Of a stretch of DNA of 64,000 bases, positions 9,553 to 23,800 are shown one piece after another; the first letter of the stretch is position 1; each line of letters begins with the position of its first letter. The notes under the pieces were generated by a model that saw nothing but the letters and a program-made list of their open reading frames with translations, had not been told where the DNA came from and did not search any database. This stretch comes from Parvularia atlantis. Lineage: Eukaryota > Opisthokonta > Rotosphaerida. The translations under genes and the position numbers were made by a program. The stretch covers positions 1-64,000 of the forward strand of contig CALSCO010002064.1 in the NCBI GenBank assembly GCA_943704415.1. Reading direction: 5' to 3'.

Positions 9553-11329
9553 ATGGCCGACTACCTCCTCGGGCCGGCGCCGCCGCGCCTCGAGCCGCAG
9601 GGGTCGCCGCCGGGGCGGCTGGCGCACGCGCACGCGCACGGTGACGCATCGACGGGCGCGCTCGCAGTGTCCGGACTCCCGCGCGTGGCTCACGCGGAGC
9701 GCGCGCGTGTGCAGACGGCGCCGCGCTCGAGATCACGCGGCAGTCGTCGAGCGGCGAGCTGCCGATGACGCGCTCGGCGTCCGCGCTGACGCACCAGCTG
9801 CGGTCGGCGGGCTCACTGCCCGCGCTGCTCGAGTCGGACGGCGAGGAAGCCGGGCGGGGCGCGTCGCTCGCGGTGGTGCAGGACGAGACGCAACGCCAGG
9901 CCGAGGCCAAGCGCGCGCAGAAGCACTTTCTCGAGAAGCTGACGGACCCGCGCGCGTCGTCCATCCTGCGGGCGATCCGCGCGTGCGTCCGCGCTGCCTG
10001 TTTGCTGCGGCGGGGCCGCGCCGGCTGAGCCGGTAGGGCACAGGTTCATCGAGGGCTTCAACAGGGACGCGCTCGCGCCCGACCAGCGCTCCGAGCGCTT
10101 CCAGGTGTTCATGGAGGTGCGCGTGCCGTACTTGCACCGAGCATCGCTCACGGCGCAGCGGCCGCGTAGAGCATGATCAGCGCGATCCGTCAGCACGTCG
10201 TGTGGGCGGGCGCGGGCGCCACCGAGATTGAGAACGCGCTGGAGGCGCTCGAGCGCTACGTGACGAGCAAGATCTACGACAGCGCGTTTGCGCCGCCCGA
10301 GGACGCCGAGCGCGACCGCGTGCTGGCACGCCGGATCGCGAGCCTCGCGTTTGTGCGGCTCGAGCACCTGGATCTGAGCGTGCAGTTGAACGAGCACGTG
10401 GTCGAGATCGCCTGCAACGGTGCGCTCCATCCGAGTGACCGCGCGCCTCGTCGTCTGACGGCAGCCGCGGGTGGGCGGGGTGCGCAGGCTTGCGCCAGCT
10501 GTCGTCGCTCAAGGCGCCCGCCGACAAGATGGCGCAGACGATGAACTGCTGCAAGATCATCATGCGTACGCAGCGCGCGCGCGCAGACGCACGGTGGTGG
10601 CCGTCTGACGCCGTTGCGCACAGGCGCGCTCTCGATCGCCGACAATCAGCGCCTCGCCGGCGCCGACTCGTTCCTTCCGGCGCTCATCTACGTCATCCTC
10701 CGCGCCGACCCGCCGCAGTTGTACTCTAACATGCGGTGCGGCGGCCGCGGCGCGCTCGCGTGCGCGTTCGGCGTCTGACCGCGCGGCCCCGCAGGTTCGC
10801 GCAGCGCTACCGTGAGCAGTCCAAGCTGTCGTCGTCCGAGGCGGCGTACTACTTCACCAACCTCGTGCGTGGCGTGGCCGCAGTGCAGTTCTGCGTGTGC
10901 TGACGGGGTCTGGCGCAGTACTCGGCCGTGACGTTCCTCGAGATGGCCGACGCCGGGTCGCTGTCGATCAGCGCAGACGAGTTTGCGCGGTGCGCCAGCG
11001 ATCCGCCGGCGCGCTCATGCGGCGCTGACGGGGCGCGGCGCGGCAGGCTGTACGCCGAGCACGAGCACGCGTACGACGCGAAGCTGGCCGGGGGCGGGGC
11101 GGCTCCGCTACCGCCGGCACCAGCGGCCACGGCCGACGACGTCGCCGACGCCGCCCCCGCGCGCTCGACCACGCCCGCCAGCGTTGCCTCGCCGCGCCCG
11201 CCGTCGCGCATGCCGGCGCTGGCGTTCGAGGGCGTGACGGTCGAGCAGCTGCGCATCGTCGACGTGCCGCAGCTGCTGGCCGAGTACCAGACGCTGGCGC
11301 GGCTGCTGCGGGAGCGGGAGCAGGGGTGA
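9553..11329 (+). CDS. VPS9-domain Rab5-type guanine nucleotide exchange factor
   Basis: VPS9-domain proteins such as Rabex-5 activate Rab5/Rab21 on early endosomes. The protein starts MADYLLGPAPPRLE, has a low-complexity N-terminus, then a charged helix (QRQAEAKRAQKHFLEKL). Next come the helical bundle (RFIEGFNRDALAP, ISAIRQHVVW) and the VPS9 core (about 10173-10960). In the core are LEALERYVTSKIYDSAF, APADKMAQTMNCCKII, then DSFLPALIYVILRADPPQL (Rabex: DDFLPVLIYVVLKANPP), an acceptor-flanked YYFTNL, and FLEMADAGSLSISADEF. The P-x-L-I-Y-V and NCCK signatures are diagnostic. The C-terminus (about 11210-11329) is a helix ending LLREREQG. No A20-type zinc finger is seen, so it is a VPS9 GEF but not a full Rabex-5 match. 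Confidence 0.85.
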
Positions 11330-11376
11330 GGCCATGGGGGATTTGTGTGCACTGCGGACCAGACCACACACGAGAC

Positions 11377-13050
11377 ATGCGCGATCTGGTGGCGGCCGCG
11401 AGCGGGCAGCTCGGCACGGCGGCGGCCGCGGCGCAGCGCCTGCTGGACGAGCTGCTGGCGGCGGTCGAGGCGCGCGACGCGCAGATCGCGCAGCTGCGGG
11501 CCGACGCCGAGCCGCACCAGCCGGAGAAGGAGCAGCCGCGGACGCCCGTCGCCGCCGTCAAGACGGTCGCGGGCGCCGAGGGCGAGAGCCCGCGCGCGAT
11601 GCGGTCAATCCTGCAGGCGCGGCTCGACACGCTGCAGGCCGAGCTGGACGCCGAGCGGCGCGCGCGCGAGGGGGATGCGCAGCGAGCGGCGTCAGCGCAC
11701 GCCCGCGAGCGCGCCGAGCTGCTGCAAGCCGCGGCTGAGCAGCTGGACGCGGCCGTGGCGCGCGAGCGCGACTACCAGCTGAGCTGCCGCGCCGAGCAGG
11801 ACGGGACGATCAGCGGCCTGCGCGACGAGCTGGCGCGGACGCAGGCGCTCGTCACGGCGCTCGTCGCGGCGGCTGAGGAGGGCGTCGACCGTGCCGTGGG
11901 CGCGATCGAGACGAGCATCGGGCGCCTGGCCGCGCGCCTCGACGTCCTCGACAAGGCCCTCAAGCGCCTCGTGCACGAGCGCCCCGCCGCCGAGCCGCCA
12001 GCCAAGCGCGCGCGGCTGTTGGTCGAGCCGTCGCAAGTCGAGGTCGTGCCAGAGACGCCCGTGCGCACGCCTCGCGAGCCTGTGCTGTCGTTGTCCCCGC
12101 ACCCGCGCGCCGATACGGCGGCTGCAGCAGCACCGCAGCCGGCCACGTCGCCCCCGCACAAGGCGCCGTCGCCGCGCAAGAATCGCGTCGTCGTGCGCTT
12201 CACGGGCTTCAAGGACGCCGGCGACACCACGCGCGAGCGCCTCATGCGCGCGGTCGAGCAGCTCGGCGGGACGGTCAGGTGCGTGCGCCGGCAACCTTGC
12301 GCGCGCTCGAGGCGCTCACGGCGGGCTTGGCGACGCAAGGGGTAGCGACGACTTTGACGAAGAGATCACGCACGTGGTCGCGCCAACGGGCACGCGCAAC
12401 CCGAAGACCGTCGCGGCCATCCTGACGAAGCGGTGCGCTGTCGCACACGTGCGTGCGCACATGCAACCTGCGCTGAGCCGGGCACGCCAGGTGGCTCGTC
12501 GGGCCAGCGTGGATCGACGAGAGTCTGAGGGTGCATGCGCTTGCAGTCGGCACGCGCACGCACGTTGACCCTGCTGCGCAGAGCGGCGCGTTCCTTCCGC
12601 CAAACGACTTTGGGCTGCGCAATCGCGAGTGCGTCGCTGCCTGCTCAGTGCGTGCTCGTGCTCACCGCACCACGCGCGCAGGCCCACGCTTGTGCACAAC
12701 AAGCGCGTCTTTATCAGATCGCCGCCGTCAGGCGAGGCCGACTACCGCGCAACGCTGATCGAGGTGCGCACGAGGCGGATCGGACACGTGGCGTGACACG
12801 TGCGCGCACGCAGATGGGCGGCGGCCGCATGGTGCTGGAGCGCGCCGAGGCCGACATCGTTGTGCTGGGGCCGCGCGAGGCGGCGTGCGTCTGCCTCGTG
12901 CAGCGCGAAACGCCGGCTCACACCGCCGCGCTGCGCCGCAGCTCCGCGGCCGCCAAGGGCGCGCGGCATCTCACGTGGAAGCAACTCATGGACGCGCTTC
13001 CGGGCAAGGCGACCGTGCCGGGTGCCGCCGCGCAGTCTCAGGTGCCCTAA
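11377..13050 (+). CDS. Coiled-coil protein with C-terminal tandem BRCT domains
   Basis: The N-terminal ~220 residues are an Ala/Glu/Arg-rich coiled coil. A basic, Pro-rich linker follows, containing PAKRARLL and PHKAPSPRKNR, likely a nuclear signal. Then come two BRCT repeats. BRCT-1 reads RVVVRFTGFKDAGDTTRERL, MRAVEQLGGTV, DEEITHVVAPTGTRN and the invariant Trp in RWLVGPAWIDESLR. BRCT-2 starts TLVHNKRVFIRSPPSG and continues RMVLERAEADIVVLG. Tandem BRCTs commonly bind phosphoserine partners in DNA-damage or mitotic signalling (MCPH1, TopBP1, Crb2), so a nuclear scaffold is likely, but the exact orthologue cannot be named. Introns of 50-90 nt interrupt the BRCT half; the coiled-coil half is one exon. 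The stop is 5 bp from the helicase stop on the other strand. Confidence 0.8.
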
Positions 13051-13055
13051 CACTC

Positions 13056-15593
<2,538 letters not shown>

Positions 15594-15622
15594 GATCAGC
15601 ACACAGAAGAAGTACAACGCAC

Positions 15623-17766
15623 TCAGTCCTCAGCACCGCCGAGCCCGCCGGACGGCGGCTGGTCCGGGTCGAAGACGGTCACCGACGCGATGTGCTCATT
15701 CTGCATCACCTCGAAGATGGCGCAGCCGTGACCGTGATAGCGCGTCTCGCCGAACGGGTTGCGGTTGGTCTCGTGGCTGCTGATCACGGGCTGGTCGCCC
15801 ACGTCAAAGCCGCCCGCGCCGCCCGCGCCGTGCAGCCACGCGTCCGACCGTCGCCGCTCCTCGAGCCGGACCCTGCGCAGCGCGCAACGCGCAGCGCTCA
15901 GGCAAGCGCCCTCAACCAAGGCAAGCAAGCCACGCACTTGCCCAGGTGGCCCTGTATCTCCTCCCAGGTCATGGCGCCGCTCACGACCACCTCCGAGCCC
16001 GGCTCGATCTCCTGCTGCCCGGCAAAGCCGGCGCCCGCGTGCGTCGGCCCGGCGATGTCGGTCGCGCCGAGCAGGTCGCCCACGACCACGCTGGATGCCT
16101 GCACCGCGAGTGTAATGAGCCCAAGGCACCGTTAAGCAGCGAGCAAGCGCACCGCCATCTGCACCTTGACGGGGATCCGCCCGACAAGCTGCGCCCACAC
16201 ATCGTTGCTGGGCAGGCGCAGCGCAAAGTGGCACCTTTCGTACACGGCAAAGTCCACGTGCCCTGCGCGCTCGCTCAGCCACGGGCTCACGGCTGTGCCG
16301 CCGTGCGCACCTGGCATGTTGGTGTGCAGCACGACCTGCAGCACCCGGTGCGTGCGCCCGCTGAACATCACGTCCAGTCCCTGCTCAAAGTAGTTGAAGA
16401 AGTAGTCGGCCGTCTGCGCGCACGTAAGGGGCGCGTGCGCGCGGCATAGCGCAGCGCAGAGCACACACGCACCGACAGGGTCTGCCACGGCCGAGGCCGC
16501 TTGAGGTAGTGCTTCGAGGGCATCCCCAGCACGTGCAGGACGTGCTGGCAGGTGTCGCCGATGCGGATCACGCGCCTGCCGCTGTGCAGCGCGTGGCGCT
16601 CAGCGCTCTGGCACTCCGCCCGCTCGCGCGACGCACAGCAGCCGCTTGTCGGGCAGCTCGACCGTGGGCACGGCGCAGAAGGGCGGCATCGTCACCGTGA
16701 CGCGCTCGGGCTCGCCAAACACCATGTCCAGCCCGACTGCGCCTCGTCAGCGACGCGCCTCGCAACGCATATACGCGCGCGCGCGCGCGCGCGCACGCAC
16801 GCTGGTCGGCGTCGCTAAATACATCCGTGGGCATGTTATCGAGCGACTCGACCGTCGCCTCTGCGCTCGCGCACGCTCAGCAGGCGAAGGCGCGTCTCGT
16901 TGCACCAGGCGCACCGGCAGGGAGCACGCGGAAGCGCGACGGCACCAGGCGCGCGTCCTTCACAAGCTCGTGCGCGAGCAGGGCGCTGTCATGCTGCAGC
17001 TCCGGCCGAATGCGCAGGGCTGACGGTATGCTAAAGAACACCTGGAGGCCTGCGACGCGGTTTGTGAGTCAAAAAGCTGCATGCAGAGCGGCGCGGCACC
17101 GGTCGTGAGCAGCGCAAACGTGCTCGCATTGTGCGCCACGCGCGCGTTCTGCAGCGCGTCCTGGATGACCGCGAAGCCGATGGCCTGCCGCGCGCGGTCG
17201 CGCTCTCCGTCAGCACGCGCGGCTGGCGACTTGCGCCATCGCGACGCACGCGCTCGGGCAGGTACAGCGCGACCTCGCGGTACTTGATGCGCGTCGTGCC
17301 GTTCGGATCGACGTCGAAGAAGCTGCCCGCGGAGGTCGCGCGTGAGCCCGCGCCTTGCTAGCCGCCGGCGCGTGCGTGACGCACAGCAGCTGCTGCGTCA
17401 GGCTGCTGAAGTACAGCGTGACGCCGCACGCGCGGTACTCGAGCACGAGGTGCGCCTGGAACGGGTTGACGTCGCTGTACGTGAACGCGCCGCGGCCCAG
17501 CCACGCCCAGCGGGTCTGCCGCAGCGTCCGCAGCACGGCGCCGAGGCGCTGGCGTCACGCACGCGCGGAGCCCGGTCAATGACACGCACTCGTGTGTGCG
17601 CGCATACGCAGACGGGCCGCACCGCGCCGAGGCGGAACGAGCACTGCTGCGAGCCGCTCCACAGCTGCAACTCGCGCTCGCCGACGCCCACGACCACCGC
17701 GTCCTCGTCGGTGGGCGTGGCGGACGCGGCCAGCGGCTTGGGCGCGTCGTTGGCTGACGTGTCCAT
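15623..17766 (-). CDS. PHAF1: PHAF1/UPF0183 family protein (C16orf70 homologue)
   Basis: Homologue of phagophore assembly factor 1 (PHAF1, human C16orf70), which forms a complex with BCAS3 at autophagic membranes. The N-terminal exon gives ELQLWSGSQQCSFRLGAV, continuing into VNPFQAHLVLEYRACGVTLYF. Middle blocks include TSAGSFFDVDPNGTTRIKYRE, VGLDMVFGEPERVTV and GDTCQHVLHVLGMPSKHYLK (human CQDVLSMLGSPHKVFYK). They end NDYFFNYFEQGLDVMF, VLQVVLHTNMPGAH and NPFGETRYHGHGCAIFEVMQ followed by NEHIASVTVFD, nearly identical to the human FEVMQNNHIASVTLYG. The ATG at 17766 is the first in frame. Its stop is 29 bp upstream of the RRM-helicase ATG on the same strand. Confidence 0.88.
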
Positions 17767-17967
17767 CGGCGGCCGTGGCGCGTGAAACAAGCATGCCCGC
17801 GGGCGACTGTCATTCTTCCGCTTTCTTTGTGACGTCGTCGTCGTCTCTCACGCGCGCACTTTGCCTTCGCGCTGCCTGCGTCGCCGCGCCGCGCCGTCTG
17901 CGTGCTCACCCGGTGCTGCGCGTGTGCAGACAGAGCAGTGGTCTCCCTCAAGCACAGACGCAAGCAG
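17767..17967. promoter_or_regulatory. Divergent promoter of PHAF1 and the PB1-UBA gene
   Basis: Two hundred and one bases separate the start codons of two genes both tied by homology to autophagy. The stretch includes CTTCCGCTTTCTTTGTGACG near 17814-17833, one of few AT-richer patches. No known element is claimed. Confidence 0.4.
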
Positions 17968-18818
17968 ATGGACCGGCGCGTCGTGTGCACTGTGAATGCC
18001 CCCTTGCCAACTCGCCTTGCGCGCAGTGTCACTGACCACCGCGTCACGCGCGCGCACAGGTCCCCGTCGTTGTCCACGGCGGCCCCGTCGAGCTGGCGCA
18101 CCTCCGCGCCGCGGCCGCGCGCGTTCTCGTCTGCAGCCCTGCCGTCGTCGGCCTGACGTACCGCGACAGCGACGGTGCGGTCCGTGACATGGGCGTTGGC
18201 GTGCGTCATGACGCGGCGGGCGCAGACGACACGATCACCGTCAAGACGCAGGAGGAGTTTAGCGACGCGGTCAACAACGCCCAGGCCGCGGGCCGCACGC
18301 TCGAGCTCACGGCCGAGCCGCCCAAGCCGAGCCCCGCCGCGGCCGAGCTCGCCGCGCTCTTTGACAGGGCCGCCGGGCGCGCCGCCCAGCCCCTCAACGA
18401 CGGCCAGGACGACGCGCACCAGCACTTTTTCGCCGCGCTGCGCGAGCTGCTGGGCCGCCTCGCGGGCGTCGGCCGCGCCGCCGAGCTCCCCACCGCCGAT
18501 GACGTCACGGCTTGCCTGGCGCGCGCCGGCGGCGTGCCCGTGTCCGCGCTCGAGCTGGCCGTGTGCGGCGTGCTCGACGGCCTGCGCGCCGCTACGGTGG
18601 GCGCACTGCCCACCTCGGCCGACCTGCTGCAGTCGCTCGACAGCGTCTCGGCCGCGTCGAGCTCGCCGCAGCAGCAGCAGGTGCGCGCGCGCCTGTTGCC
18701 CCTCTATGGCGGGCTTGTTTACCGGTCGCACACACACACACACACACAGACGGACCGGCTGCACGAGTCGCTGCCATCGCTAGACTCGTCGGCCGGGTCG
18801 CACCAGCCCGTGTCGCCC

Positions 18819-18849
<31 letters not shown>

Positions 18850-20700
18850 CCGTGTCGGAGCCAGAGCAGGAGGCCCCCGCGGCGACGCGCCCCGAGGACG
18901 CGTTCCACCTGGAGGACCGCGGCTCGACCGTGTTTGTCAACATGGGCGCGGCTACAGCGCTGCAGGACCAACTCAGCGCGCAGCCGCCTCAGCAGCCGCT
19001 CGAGACGTCGCAACAGAGCGTGGACCTGGTCGCGAACGCGTCGCAGATGATCGCTACCCAGGCGCGCTCGACGGACGTCCTGCTGCACGCGAGCGAATAC
19101 ACGGCCACCACTCAGACTGCTACGCCGGCCCTCGCTGGCACGCCCCCTGACACGAGCACGCTCATGGTGACCGACGAGCGAGAGGTGCAAACGGACTACG
19201 AGCCCGTGCGCGAGCCTGAGGCGCAGGCCGAGCCCGAGGCGCCCAGGCCCGAGACGCCGCTGCCGATGCAACCGTCGGACTTTGTGATGGTCGACAGCGA
19301 GTGCGTGCGACGCCCTGACTTTGCTCCTCGGGCTGACGTGGCCCCTCATCGCAGTGACTATCAGACCGTGCCTGCCCCGAGTGCCTCGACCGACACGGTC
19401 GTCGCTGCCAGCAACGCCACACAGGGCGCCTCAACCGACACGATCGCGGCCGCACCAGCCGCTGCCGAGGCGCAGACATTGCCCGGAGAATTTGTCCTGA
19501 CCGGCGACCGCGAGCCCGAGCCGGCCGAGCGCGCGGGCGGCAAGCCGGCCAAGGACGACCTGGTGATGGAGCCGATCGTCGACGACGCCCCGGCGCAGTG
19601 GACGGCGCCCGCCCCGGCCTACGTCACGCCTGCGTATGCCGCGCCGGCCCCCGTCACGCCCATCCATGCCGCGCCGGCACACGCCGCATCGCTCAACGTG
19701 TCCGAGATCCTCATGCCCGTCCAGGCGCCGCTCGTCGTCTCGCACACTGTCTCGCCGCGCGACCAGCTGCATGCCGCGTATGCCGACGCCGCGCCGCCCG
19801 CGCTGCCGCCGCGTCGCCGCATGCCGCTGGTGCATTGCCGCGTTTGCGAACGACTCGTCGTGACACGTGTCTCGCGCGCCGCAGGTCAACGAGACCGACG
19901 ACGACGAGAGCGCCCACGCGTCCAACGCGTCGATCGATCGCACGCCTGCCTACACCCAACCGAAGCCACCCGTGCCCTTCGTCAACCCGTTGAACGTGCC
20001 GCCGCAGCAGCCCGTAAGCGCGCCGCTGGCCGTGCACGAGACCGACCTGTGGAACGACTTTGCGTCCGAGCTAACGGTCGTGCACCCGCCGACGCACTCG
20101 CAAGTGGACCTGAACCCGTTCCGGTCTGCGGGCGTGCAGGAGTACGTGCCGCCGGCGGTTACGGCGCACCAGCAGGACGCGCGGGCCTGGTACGGTGAGC
20201 CGAACATGCAGCACCACACGCCGACGGCATGGATGCCGGTCGCGCCGGCACAGCAGCCGCCCCAGCCGCACGTGCAGCCGTACATGCAGCCGCAGCAGCA
20301 GTACGCGCAGCAGCCGCACGCGCAGCCGCAGTACGGCAGACAAGACCCGCCGGCGTACTACCGGCCGCAGACCGGGCTCACCGCGGCGGCCCCCGCTGCC
20401 CCGGCGCCCGCGCACGGCCCCGACTACGCGCACCTCAACTACGGCGCGCCCCAGGCGCACAGGCCCGCCCCGGCGCCGGCGGCGGCAGCACCCGCGCGCC
20501 AGCCGGGCCCGCAGCAGGACGTGCTGGGCGTGTCGACCGCGGGCGCGACGATCGGCAAAAGCGGCCACGACTGGACATTTGAGCTGGTCACGCTGAGCGA
20601 CATGGGCTTCAACGACATCGACAGCAACCTCGAGGCGCTTGAGTCTTTTGACGGCAACGTCGAGACGGTCATCGCGTACTTGCTGTCCAAAAACGAGTGA
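17968..20700 (+). CDS. PB1-UBA protein resembling NBR1/p62 autophagy receptors
   Basis: Exon 1 (MDRRV) is followed by introns 17983-18059 and 18175-18225. The spliced N-terminus is a PB1 domain: VPVVVHGGPVELAHLRAA, then GLTYRDSDDDTITVKTQEEF, with the acidic OPCA-type motif used for PB1 oligomerisation. A third intron (18681-18749) ends in a CA repeat. The middle ~500 residues are Pro/Ala/Glu-rich and presumably disordered. They contain PSDFVMVD at about 19270-19293, which fits a LIR core (F-x-x-V with nearby acidic residues). The last ~40 residues form a UBA domain: ELVTLSDMGFNDIDSNLEAL, ending YLLSKNE. PB1 plus LIR plus UBA is the logic of p62/NBR1 cargo receptors, but no ZZ finger or four-tryptophan domain was found, so orthology is unproven. 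Confidence 0.72.
18729..18748. repeat. (CA)n microsatellite at a 3' splice site
   Basis: CA run at the end of intron 3 of the PB1-UBA gene; the acceptor CACACACAG at 18741-18749 is made from the repeat itself. Confidence 0.85.
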
Positions 20701-20803
20701 CACACCTTTGCTGCGCTGTCTTCCCCTGTCTTTTTGTGTGGTTTTTTTTTTTCTTCTGTTGTTGCTCTTTGCGAGGGCGTCGGCAGACAATAGAAGGGGC
20801 GGC

Positions 20804-23800
20804 TCACTTGAGCGCCTCAAAGTTGCTGATCACCGTCGTCAGCGACGCGATCTCCGAGTTGAGCGCGGCCAGCTACGCCATCGCCGTGAGCGGTCCCGCA
20901 CCCGCGCAGGCATGTGTGTGCGCGCACCTTGGCGTCGTTGGCCTCGCGGACCTTCTCCGGGATGCGTGTCTCGTAGTTGGGCACGGTCATCTGGCGCTGC
21001 AGGTCGGCCTTGGCCTTCTCGGCCTTGTCGATGCTCTTGCGGGCCTTGTCGATCTCCTCATCCACGTTGACCTGGCCCTGGAGCGCGCGCCCGCCTGTGA
21101 GCCGCCTGCACAACACGCAGCCGGCCCGAGGCTGGCGCACCTTCACCAGCAGATGCACCTCAAGCTTGTCGCCCAGCGGCGCAATCACGCAGCCGAGCGG
21201 CTTCTCGCCCGGCGCAGTCGCCTTTAGCTCCTGCACGTGCACGCGCCAGGCCCTCAGCGAGCCGCACGGCGCGACGCACGGGTGCGTGCCTTCAGTCGGC
21301 ACAGCGTCGCAACGATCTCGGTCTGCGAGAGCACGATCTGCACGGTGGCGTCGCTCGGCGCCGACAGGTACACTGTGCCGCGGGCGTGAGCGAGACGTGC
21401 GGCACGCCACCCCGCGCGGCCGCACCCGTCGCCTCTTGCTTGGCCTGGAGGTACGCCGTGCGCAGCGAGCGAATCGTCCGGATCGCCCCAAACACCAAGT
21501 CAAAATCGCTCTCGGCAGCCTCGTCCGTCCAGCCGTCGACCTGGCGCGCCGTCATCGACGGCAGCATTACACGTGTGCCGCGTGCGCACCGGCGTGGGGA
21601 AGCGCGCGAGGCACAAGCTAGGCGTCTTGTCAGACGGGCGGCGCGGGAGCCGCTGCCACAGCTACCCAGCGCGGCGAGCGATTGAGCGCCCGCGGGGGAC
21701 GCGTTGGCAGTGCGCGCACGCGCACCTCCTCCGTCAGGAACGGCATGAACGGGTGCAGCAGCTTAAGGCCAAAGTCCACGCACGTGTACAGCACGTCGCA
21801 CGCCTGACGCTTGCGCTCGGGCGCGCCGGGCTGCGAATCTACGCCAAGCAGAGGCGCGTCAGCCGTGGCGCACGGCAGCGGCCGGCCGTTGTGCACACCG
21901 GGCGCCATCATCACGGGCTTGAGCGCCTCGAGGAAGACGTCGCAGAGCTCGTACAGCCAGAAGTTGTACGACGCCGTTGTCGCCTGGGGCAGCGCGAGGC
22001 CCTGGAAGCCGCTGCGTGCGGTCCTGTGCGTCAGGTGACATGGCGCACGGCTCTGGCGGCGTACGCGTTGCTCTCGCGCACGGCGAAGTTGAGCCTGCTG
22101 AGGATCCAGCGCTCGACCAGCGACGTCGCCTTGTGCTGCAGCGCGCGCGGCGCACGGCGTCAGGCGGCGCGGCGGCCGTCACGCAAAACGCCCACGCACG
22201 CCCGACGTGTCGGTTGGCTGGTAGCCTTCGCCCCAATTGAGCTGGCAGAAGCGCACGGCGTTCCAGATCTTGTTGCAGAAGTTGCGGTACGCCTCGACAC
22301 GCTTCACGTCGAGGTTGATGTTGACCGACTGCACCGTGTACGCGCACAGGGCGAAGCGGAGCGCGTCGGTGCCGCACTCGCCGATGCCGTCGGGGAAGTC
22401 CTGCTTCTGTGGACGCGTACGCACGCACGAGACGGGGCGCGTGAGCGGCCGTCGGCACAGGCATGCAACCGCGCACCTGGCCGTTCTTCGCGCGCTCCTT
22501 CTCGCGCGCGTCCAGGTTCGTGCTCTCGTCGATCTGCGCGTTGAGGCTCTGCAGTGCGCGCACACGTCCAGTCAGCGCCTGCCCGCGTCGGGCGCGGTGC
22601 GGCAGCGCGCCTGCAGGCTGATGCCCGAAATCATGTCGAGCGGGTCGATCACGTTGCCGAGGCTCTTGGACATCTTGCGCCCGTGCGCGTCGCGCACCAT
22701 CGCGTGCAAGAAGATCTGGCGCGCGTGTTTGGCGTGCTGGCGAGGAGCACGCACGCGGCGCGGCCGCACTTGCTTGAACGGCACCTGGCCCGTGAGCGTG
22801 ATGCCCATCATGACCATGCGCGCCACCCAGAAGAAGAGGATGTCGTGGCCAGTCTCGAGGATCGTGTTGGGGTAGAACATCTGCATGTCGACCGTCTGCG
22901 CACTCGCGTTAGCGCCGCACGACTCGAGGGCGCTCGCGGGGCCGCGCACGTTCTCCGGCCAGCCAAAGATCGCGAACGGGAACAGGCCTGAGGAGAACCA
23001 CGTGTCGAGCACGTCCTCGTCCTGCTCGAGCACGAGGCTGCTCGGGTCCTCACCCGGGTATAGCGTCTCGACGGCCTTCCTCCTCACCTCGTCCTCGCTG
23101 CGGCCCGACACCCAGTACATGTCGTCGTCGCGCTGCCCCCGCGCGCGTGTGAGCGGCGACCGCACACTCGCACCGCCAGCGAAACGCACGTTCGCACGGC
23201 CAGGCTGGTCCCGCGGGTACACAAAGTAGACGGGAATGCGGTGGCCCCACCAAAGCTGGCGCGAGATGCACCAGTCCTGCCGCACACAGTCGGCCTGGCG
23301 TGCCGCCGACGGCGAGCGTGAGGCGCGCACCTGTGGGTCGTTCAGCCACGAGAACCAGTTCTTCTCAAACTGGCTCGGCACGATCTCAATCTCCTTGTTG
23401 ATCACCGCCTGCGGTGTGCACGTCAGCACCGCCAGAGCGCGAGCGCGCGAGCACAAACTCACGTCGGCGGCCGCCTTGGCCATCTCGGCCGTGCGCACGT
23501 ACCACTGCGGCTTGATGTACGGCTCAATGATGTCGCCCGAGCGGCTGCGGCGACATCGTCAGGCGTGTGTGCGCGTGCGTGCGACGCACAGACCGCGCGC
23601 GCACCTGCACACGGGCACGGACATCGGGTTGTCCTTCTTGTCACGCACGAGCTTGCGCTCCTCGAGCGCCGTGAGCACGGCCACGCGCGCGTCGAAGCGC
23701 ATCATCCCGGCGAAGCGCCCGCCGTTCCTGTGAGGGCGCACGCGGCTTTGGCACGACCGTGTGCACACGCGCGCGCTGCTGCTGGCGTACTCGTTGATCG

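Noticed and set aside
9521-9553. A 31-nt intron joining the unknown gene to the VPS9 gene
   Set aside because: It fits the donor and acceptor pattern and keeps frame, but is shorter than any other intron I traced (40 nt or more). A stop codon followed by a good ATG is the simpler reading. Kept as an alternative only.
17398-17790. PHAF1 start upstream of 17766
   Set aside because: The frame stays open a little further but has no ATG; 17766 is the first true ATG and precedes the family-like sequence.
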